The notes beneath the pieces are model-generated. The model saw nothing but the letters and a program-made list of their open reading frames with translations. It made no database searches and was not told the DNA's origin. A DNA stretch of 40,578 bases from Gemmatimonadota bacterium. GTDB lineage: Bacteria; Gemmatimonadota; Gemmatimonadetes; Gemmatimonadales; GWC2-71-9. Of the stretch, positions 36,253 through 40,578 are shown piece after piece. Both the position numbers and the translations under genes were made by a program. The stretch lies in the NCBI GenBank assembly GCA_024641745.1, contig JAHECL010000010.1, positions 1-40,578 of the forward strand, read 5' to 3'. Positions within the stretch are counted from its first letter, which is position 1. Every line of letters starts with the position of its first letter.

Positions 36253-37229
36253 CGCGGGTGCTGGTGGTGGCCTCGTACGACGACGCCCTGAACGCGCACT
36301 CCGCCCAGCGGGAGCGGGCCCTGGAACGGCACGGCCAGACGGTCACGCGGTTCGACCTCGAGGCCCGGCCGGGCCTGCTCACCCGGCTGCGCGGCGGCGA
36401 CCTCGTCAGCCGGCTGGATCGCGAGCTCGAAGTCGGGGCGCCCGACGTGGTGCTCGTCGTTCGGGGGGAGGCGCTCTCCGAACAGGCGATCCTCCGGCTG
36501 CGGCGGGATCACCCCGGCACCTGGGTCCACTGGGTGCCCGACGACCTGCACGGACTCGCGATCGTGCAGCACGCCCTCCCTGCCTACGACATGGTCTTCG
36601 CCGCCGGCACCGACGTCGCGGACGCCCTGCGCGCCTCGCTGACGGTGCCGGTCCACTACCTTCCCCTTGCCGCCGACCCATCGGTCTACAAGCCGATGCG
36701 CTCGCGGGACCAGTACCGCGCCAATGTCGTTTTCGCGGGGACGGCCACTCCCCGCCGCGAGCAGCTGCTCGGCGAGCTGGTGGAGTTCGGGCTGGCACTC
36801 TGGGGGCCGGGATGGCGGCGCACGTCGCTGCGGGACTACTGTCGCGGGGAACAGCTGGACACCGAGAACTTCGTGCGCGCCTACGCCGGCGCCTCCGTCG
36901 CGGTGAACATCCACCGGTCCGCCGACGCGGAGCCGGCGGTCGTCGAGCGCGGGGTGAACCAGCGGACCTTCGAGGTGGCGGCCATCGGCGTGCCGCAGGT
37001 GGTCGACTTCCGCGGGGACCTCGACGCGCTCGTCGTGGACCGGCGGGAACTGCTGGTGTACCGCTCGGTCCAGGAGATGCGCGCGCTGGTGGAGGCGGCG
37101 CTCCAGGATCCCGCCGCCGCCGACACGGTGGCGCGCGCCGGCCGGCAGCGCGTGCTGCAGGAACACACGTACATGCATCGACTCAAGCGCCTGCTGGACG
37201 TGGTGCGGGAGTCGGGAAAGCGCGCATGA
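36249..37229 (+). CDS. CgeB-family glycosyltransferase
   Basis: The protein has 326 residues and a GT-B-like fold of the CgeB/Glyco_trans_1_2 type. Seen are VLVVASYDDALNAHSAQRER at the start, WVHWVPDDLHGL, YLPLAADPSVYKP, NVVFAGTATPRREQLL and the C-terminal AYAGASVAVNIHRSADAEP, VNQRTFEVAAIGVPQVVDF block. CgeB relatives glycosylate surface or spore structures; donor and acceptor are unknown. The GTG start overlaps the ABC exporter stop (GTGA), so the two are translationally coupled. Confidence 0.8.
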   Translation: MTRVLVVASYDDALNAHSAQRERALERHGQTVTRFDLEARPGLLTRLRGGDLVSRLDRELEVGAPDVVLVVRGEALSEQAILRLRRDHPGTWVHWVPDDLHGLAIVQHALPAYDMVFAAGTDVADALRASLTVPVHYLPLAADPSVYKPMRSRDQYRANVVFAGTATPRREQLLGELVEFGLALWGPGWRRTSLRDYCRGEQLDTENFVRAYAGASVAVNIHRSADAEPAVVERGVNQRTFEVAAIGVPQVVDFRGDLDALVVDRRELLVYRSVQEMRALVEAALQDPAAADTVARAGRQRVLQEHTYMHRLKRLLDVVRESGKRA

Positions 37230-37233
37230 GGAG

Positions 37234-37992
37234 ATGAACGTCCCGTCCCGGGTACCAGTGACCGTCGTCATCCCGACGCGCAACGAGGCGGAGAACATCG
37301 CCGACTGCCTGGCGAGCGCCGCGTTCGCGGACGACGTCATCGTGGCGGACGGCGGCTCCACCGACGACACCGTCGCGCTGGCCCGGGCGGCCGGCGCCAC
37401 GGTGCTGGAGCGGACGGGGCCCACGATCGCCGCGCAGCGGAACGCCGCCATTGCGGTCGCGCGGAACCGGTGGGTGCTCGCCGTGGACGCCGACGAGCGG
37501 ATCACCCCGGAGCTGGCCGCCGAGCTTCCCGGCGTCCTCGCCGCCCCCCTGCACGCCGCCTACCGCGTCCGCTGCCGGAATTTCTATCTTGGCGTCGAAC
37601 AGACCCGCGGCGGCTGGTCGCGTGATTGGCATGTCCGGCTCTTCCCCCGCGAACGGCGGTTTGTCGAGCGGCGGCTGCACGAGGGCCTCGAGCCGATCGA
37701 GGACGTTGGCGAACTGCAGGGGACGCTGATTCACCATCCCTACCGGTCGCTCGCTCACCACATCGAGAAGATCCATCGTTACGCCCAGTGGGGAGCCGAC
37801 GACCTCTTCGAACGGGGCCGGCGCGCGCGGTGGTCCGATCTCGCCATTCGTCCCGCGTGGCGCTTCGTCCAGTCCTACGTCTTCGAGGGGGCAATCCGGA
37901 ATGGACGCCGTGGGCTGGTCCAGTCTCTCCTCGGCGGCTATTCCGGGTTCCTCAAGTATGCGCACCTGTGGGCGAAGGAAGAGGAGTCGTGA
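37234..37992 (+). CDS. Glycosyltransferase family 2 (WaaE/KdtX-like)
   Basis: The protein has 252 residues with a GT-A fold: VTVVIPTRNEAENIADCL at the start, DDVIVADGGSTDDTV and the DxD-like AVDADERI, followed by RLFPRERRFVERRLHEGL and the HHPYRSLAHHIEKIHRYAQWGADDL region seen in lipopolysaccharide-core beta-1,4-glucosyltransferases. No membrane helix is present. The ATG follows the CgeB stop by four bases; GGAG sits almost against it, an unusually short spacing. It probably extends a core or surface oligosaccharide. Confidence 0.85.
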   Translation: MNVPSRVPVTVVIPTRNEAENIADCLASAAFADDVIVADGGSTDDTVALARAAGATVLERTGPTIAAQRNAAIAVARNRWVLAVDADERITPELAAELPGVLAAPLHAAYRVRCRNFYLGVEQTRGGWSRDWHVRLFPRERRFVERRLHEGLEPIEDVGELQGTLIHHPYRSLAHHIEKIHRYAQWGADDLFERGRRARWSDLAIRPAWRFVQSYVFEGAIRNGRRGLVQSLLGGYSGFLKYAHLWAKEEES

Positions 37993-38014
37993 GCCGAGTG
38001 AGGAGGCCACGGCG

Positions 38015-39208
38015 GTGACCCCTCGGCCGCACCTCCTCACCTGCCTCGATTTCCCGCCCCTGGGAGGGGGCATCGCCCGGTTCATGGATGAACTGGCGCG
38101 GAAATACCCTCCCGCACAGCTGATTGTCTCGACCGGGGGTGGCCCGGGCGCGGCCGCCTCCGACGCCACATACCCGAATCGCATCGACCGGCTCCCCATC
38201 GATGCGTCGCACCTGAAGCGACCCTGGTCGGTGGTCCGCTGGAGCTCGCGCGTGGTGGCGCTCGCCCGGGAAACGAATGCGGAGTTTGCGTGGTGCGGCA
38301 ACCTCCGGCCTGCCGGGTACCCCGTCTGGTGGGCGCACCGACGGCTCGGCCTCCCCTACGGCATCCTCCTCTACGGCCACGACCTCCTCTCCACCCGGAC
38401 ACGCACCCGCTCCACATCGTTCAAGGCGGGCCAGGCGCGCGCGGTGCTCGGCAACGCCTCCGTCATCGTGGCCATCAGCGCCTATACCGAACAGCTCTGC
38501 GCCGACTACCTCGAGGAGCTGGGCATCGGTGAGGCGCGTGCGCGGCTCCGCCGGGTGCCGCTTGGCACCGACCCCGACCGGTTCCGGCCCGGACTGGATA
38601 CGTCGGATGTCCGGCGAAAGCACGGGTTGCCCGACGGCGGGCGCTGGCTGGTCACCGTGGCTCGCCTCACCCCCCACAAGGGCTTCGACACTGCACTCAG
38701 GGCACTCGCCGCACTCGGTCCCGGCTACGAGGATGTGCGCTACCTCGCGATCGGCTCTGGTGGCCAGGAGCGCGAGCTGCGGCGCCTGGCGGAGGACCTT
38801 GGACTGTCGGAGCGGTTCCACTTGCTGCAGGGGGTGGGCGACGCCGATCTCCCGGTCCTCTACAACGTCGGGACGGTCTATCTCGGGCTGTCGCGCGTCA
38901 TCGGCCAGCAGGTGGAGGGCTTTGGCATTTCGCTCATTGAGGCGTCGGCCTCGGGGCTCCCCGTGATCGGTGGCCGGAGCGGTGGGGTCGAGGACGCAGT
39001 GCGGGAAGGGGAGACGGGGTTGCTGGTCGATCCGGAGGATGTCGGGGCGGTGGCCGTACTGGTCCGGGGGCTCCTGACCGATCGAGAAGAGGCTGCCCGG
39101 CTCGGAGCGGGTGGTCGGGCTGCTGCGGAGTCCTACTTCAACTGGACGCGGGTGACGACGGACTTGCGGCGATTGGCAGCGGCTGGTCGCCCATCCACTC
39201 CCCGGTGA
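38015..39208 (+). CDS. Glycosyltransferase family 4
   Basis: The protein has 397 residues with a GT-B fold. The N-terminal domain has DFPPLGGGIARFMDELAR, and the C-terminal donor-binding domain has VARLTPHKGFDTALRAL, then LQGVGDADLPVLYNVGTVYL and the diagnostic EGFGISLIEASASGLPVIGGRSGGVEDAVREGETGLLVDPED (the EX7E region). GTG at 38015 is preceded by AGGAGG at eight bases; the track start at 37901 is inside the GT2 gene. Its last 71 bases overlap the 3' end of the patatin gene on the opposite strand. Sugar donor unknown. Confidence 0.88.
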   Translation: MTPRPHLLTCLDFPPLGGGIARFMDELARKYPPAQLIVSTGGGPGAAASDATYPNRIDRLPIDASHLKRPWSVVRWSSRVVALARETNAEFAWCGNLRPAGYPVWWAHRRLGLPYGILLYGHDLLSTRTRTRSTSFKAGQARAVLGNASVIVAISAYTEQLCADYLEELGIGEARARLRRVPLGTDPDRFRPGLDTSDVRRKHGLPDGGRWLVTVARLTPHKGFDTALRALAALGPGYEDVRYLAIGSGGQERELRRLAEDLGLSERFHLLQGVGDADLPVLYNVGTVYLGLSRVIGQQVEGFGISLIEASASGLPVIGGRSGGVEDAVREGETGLLVDPEDVGAVAVLVRGLLTDREEAARLGAGGRAAAESYFNWTRVTTDLRRLAAAGRPSTPR

Positions 39209-40253
39209 CGGGGCGGGCGCTGATGGCCCAGGTCGGGCAGTTCCGGATGTAGATCCCGTCGAGCGGCGACCAGGCCTGCCGGGGCGCCACCACCTCCGCC
39301 TTGCCCAGCGCATCCATCTGGAAGATCCCCGGCGCCTTCAGGGCGCACGCGCCGCACCCGATGCAGCGGCCCCGGTCCACGTGGATCCGGACCGGCGTCT
39401 TCGGGAAGATCCCCTCCTCTGGTGCCTCGAGCAGGCGCAGCAGCTCCGGAATCAGCTGCCGCATCGTCCGGTATCCCTCCGCCATCAGCTCCTGCGTCCG
39501 GTCGAACACGAACATCGGGTAGTCCTCGACCCGCGGATGCACCAGCAGCAGCGGGGGCGTCCGCCACTGGCGGAGGGTCCGCTCCAGCATCGTCTGCATC
39601 ACGATCTCGAGGCCCCGCGCGTAGGTCCAGGCGAACCCCGACTTCTCCACCTCCGACCGGAGCGCCATCGAGGCGCTGACATCGACGGCGACGATGGGGC
39701 CGGCCCCGCAGACGGTGGCGGCCTTCACGGGCAGGTTGTCCGCGACCGCGCCGTCGACGTACCAGCGTCCGGCGATTTCCCGCGGGGGAAGGATGCCGGG
39801 CAGGGCGCAGGAGGCGAAGACGGCGTCGGCCACCCGCACGTACCGCAGCCCCGGCAGGCCCCAGAGCACCTGCATGCCGGAGTTGATGTCCACGGTGTTC
39901 ACGATCAGCGGGTGTGTCAGCTCGTCGAACGTCTTGTCGCCCACCATGTCGTCGATCAGCCGGTCCAGCGGCTCATGACGGTAGACCGCGGGCGACTGCA
40001 TCCGCTTGAACGCCATGTCGGCGTGCGCCACCTGAAAGACATCCTTCCGCTTCAGGCGCAGGGCCCGCTCCCGCATGAACTCCACCGACCGGCCCGCCGC
40101 CCAGGCCGCCGCGATCAGCGACCCGATGCTCGATCCGACCACCCCGGACGGGCGGAGCCCGGCCTCCTCGAGTGCCTGCAGCACGCCGATGTGGGCCAGC
40201 CCCTTGAGGCCGCCGCCGCCGAGGACGAGGCTGAAATTTCTGGGGGAGGACAT
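39138..40253 (-). CDS. Patatin-like phospholipase fused to a C-terminal ferredoxin domain
   Basis: The protein has 371 residues. The patatin domain (about 8-200) has the oxyanion loop LGGGGLKG, the catalytic Ser 42 in GSSIG and the catalytic Asp 167 in DGA. Close to the C-terminus (about 285-345) is a single-cluster ferredoxin domain with Cys 297, 300, 303 (RCIGCGAC) and Cys 339 followed by Pro (NCP), enough for one [4Fe-4S] cluster. ATG at 40253 was chosen: it begins the conserved SPRNFSLVLGGGG and a -10 TATATT (40265-40260) lies six bases upstream, pointing to a leaderless mRNA. The track's longer start is on the far side of this promoter. The last codons overlap the GT4 gene by 71 bases. 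Confidence 0.85.
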   Translation of the reverse strand: MSSPRNFSLVLGGGGLKGLAHIGVLQALEEAGLRPSGVVGSSIGSLIAAAWAAGRSVEFMRERALRLKRKDVFQVAHADMAFKRMQSPAVYRHEPLDRLIDDMVGDKTFDELTHPLIVNTVDINSGMQVLWGLPGLRYVRVADAVFASCALPGILPPREIAGRWYVDGAVADNLPVKAATVCGAGPIVAVDVSASMALRSEVEKSGFAWTYARGLEIVMQTMLERTLRQWRTPPLLLVHPRVEDYPMFVFDRTQELMAEGYRTMRQLIPELLRLLEAPEEGIFPKTPVRIHVDRGRCIGCGACALKAPGIFQMDALGKAEVVAPRQAWSPLDGIYIRNCPTWAISARPVTGEWMGDQPLPIAASPSSPASS

Positions 40254-40294
40254 GCCCGAAATATAATGACCCTCCTTCCTTGCTATCTTGGTAA
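40254..40294. promoter_or_regulatory. Compact divergent promoter between patatin and permease genes
   Basis: Only 41 bases separate two divergent start codons. On the minus strand TATATT (40265-40260) is six bases before the patatin ATG; on the plus strand TATCTT (40284-40289) is five bases before the permease ATG. Both are TAnnnT -10 boxes, and both mRNAs would be leaderless. No clear -35 box is visible for either, so other factors may help. Confidence 0.42.
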
Positions 40295-40578
40295 ATGCCC
40301 TCGCCCCTCGCCGCCCCCTTCCGGCGCGACCGCTTCTTCCAGCTCGGCCTCGTCCTCGTCGCGCTGGTCGTCGGGGCGGCACTCCTGGCCCCGCTGGTCA
40401 CCTCGGGCGGCCCCTACCAGGGCGACCCCGCCACCTCCTATCTCCTGCCGCCGAGCCTCGGCCACCTGCTCGGCACCGACACGCAGGGCAGGGATGTGCT
40501 GACCCGGGTCATCTACGGGGCCCGGATTTCCCTCGCGGTGGGCATCATCAGCCAGGTGGTTGCCAGCCTCCTCGGCGT
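40295..40578 (+). CDS. Dipeptide/oligopeptide ABC permease (DppC/OppC type), 3' end missing
   Basis: The visible 94 codons start MPSPLAAPFRRDRFFQ, enter a membrane helix (LGLVLVALVVGAALLAPLV) and then the diagnostic HLLGTDTQGRDVLTRVIYGARISLAVGI of the inner-membrane permease OppC/DppC, which pairs with an OppB/DppB-type partner to import peptides or nickel. The frame runs off the right edge. It is absent from the ORF track in this frame because it has no stop in the window. It is divergent from the patatin gene. Confidence 0.85.
   Translation, partial: MPSPLAAPFRRDRFFQLGLVLVALVVGAALLAPLVTSGGPYQGDPATSYLLPPSLGHLLGTDTQGRDVLTRVIYGARISLAVGIISQVVASLLG

Overview
The window is very GC-rich, densely coded DNA from a Gram-negative (diderm) bacterium. 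Diderm features are a TamB-domain protein, a GT9 heptosyltransferase-type enzyme, Lgt and an MsbA-like exporter. The gene content and order (rpe-PASTA-rsmB, a cytochrome c/FTR1 fusion, a PorX-like regulator, many NtrC-type genes) look most like Gemmatimonadota. That assignment is inferred from the gene set, not from a marker phylogeny. No phage, insertion sequence, CRISPR array, rRNA or tRNA gene was seen.

Region 1 (1-14.8 kb, + strand). A left-truncated TamB-domain gene is followed by a tight chain: YegS-type lipid kinase, GAF/PAS histidine kinase, NtrC-type sigma-54 response regulator, a 59-residue zinc ribbon missing from the ORF track, a cytosolic SH3-NlpC/P60 peptidase, a HAD phosphatase, a CYTH protein, an unknown membrane-anchored protein and AcpS. 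Most neighbours overlap by 1-4 bases. After AcpS comes a cytochrome c/FTR1 iron permease whose start codon is overlapped by a near-perfect Fur box.

Region 2 (14.73-15.07 kb). This is the only gap over 300 bases and it is visibly AT-richer than its surroundings. Reading leftward on the minus strand it holds the lgt terminator, a promoter close to the sigma-70 consensus, a compact three-way-junction RNA and a 34-base palindrome that could end it. All four pairs that are not Watson-Crick are G.U on the minus strand. This is the best candidate for something undescribed in the window.

Region 3 (15.07-28.96 kb, - strand). One 19-gene run reads, in transcription order: yebC, ruvC, ruvA, a small zinc ribbon (also missing from the track), ruvB, queA, tgt, yajC, def, fmt, tenI, thiS, thiG, rsmB, a PASTA protein, rpe, a TlpA/ResA thioredoxin, tsaD, lgt. 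The largest gap is about 25 bp and most junctions are ATGA, GTGA or TGATG overlaps. It joins recombination repair, tRNA modification, translation start and protein maturation, thiamin thiazole synthesis, rRNA methylation and lipoprotein maturation.

Region 4 (29.0-40.3 kb). A small lipoprotein gene is followed by two divergent sets of surface-glycan genes. The minus set has a GT9 transferase, an unknown protein, a CDP-inositol-type nucleotidyltransferase and a CDP-glycerol glycerophosphotransferase-family protein. The plus set has a PorX-like response regulator with a PglZ domain, an MsbA-like ABC exporter and CgeB-, GT2- and GT4-type glycosyltransferases. A patatin-ferredoxin fusion overlaps the end of the plus set on the opposite strand, and an oligopeptide/dipeptide-type ABC permease runs off the right edge. 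Several genes here that follow a divergent spacer have a TAnnnT -10 box only 5-9 bases before the start codon, which suggests leaderless mRNAs.
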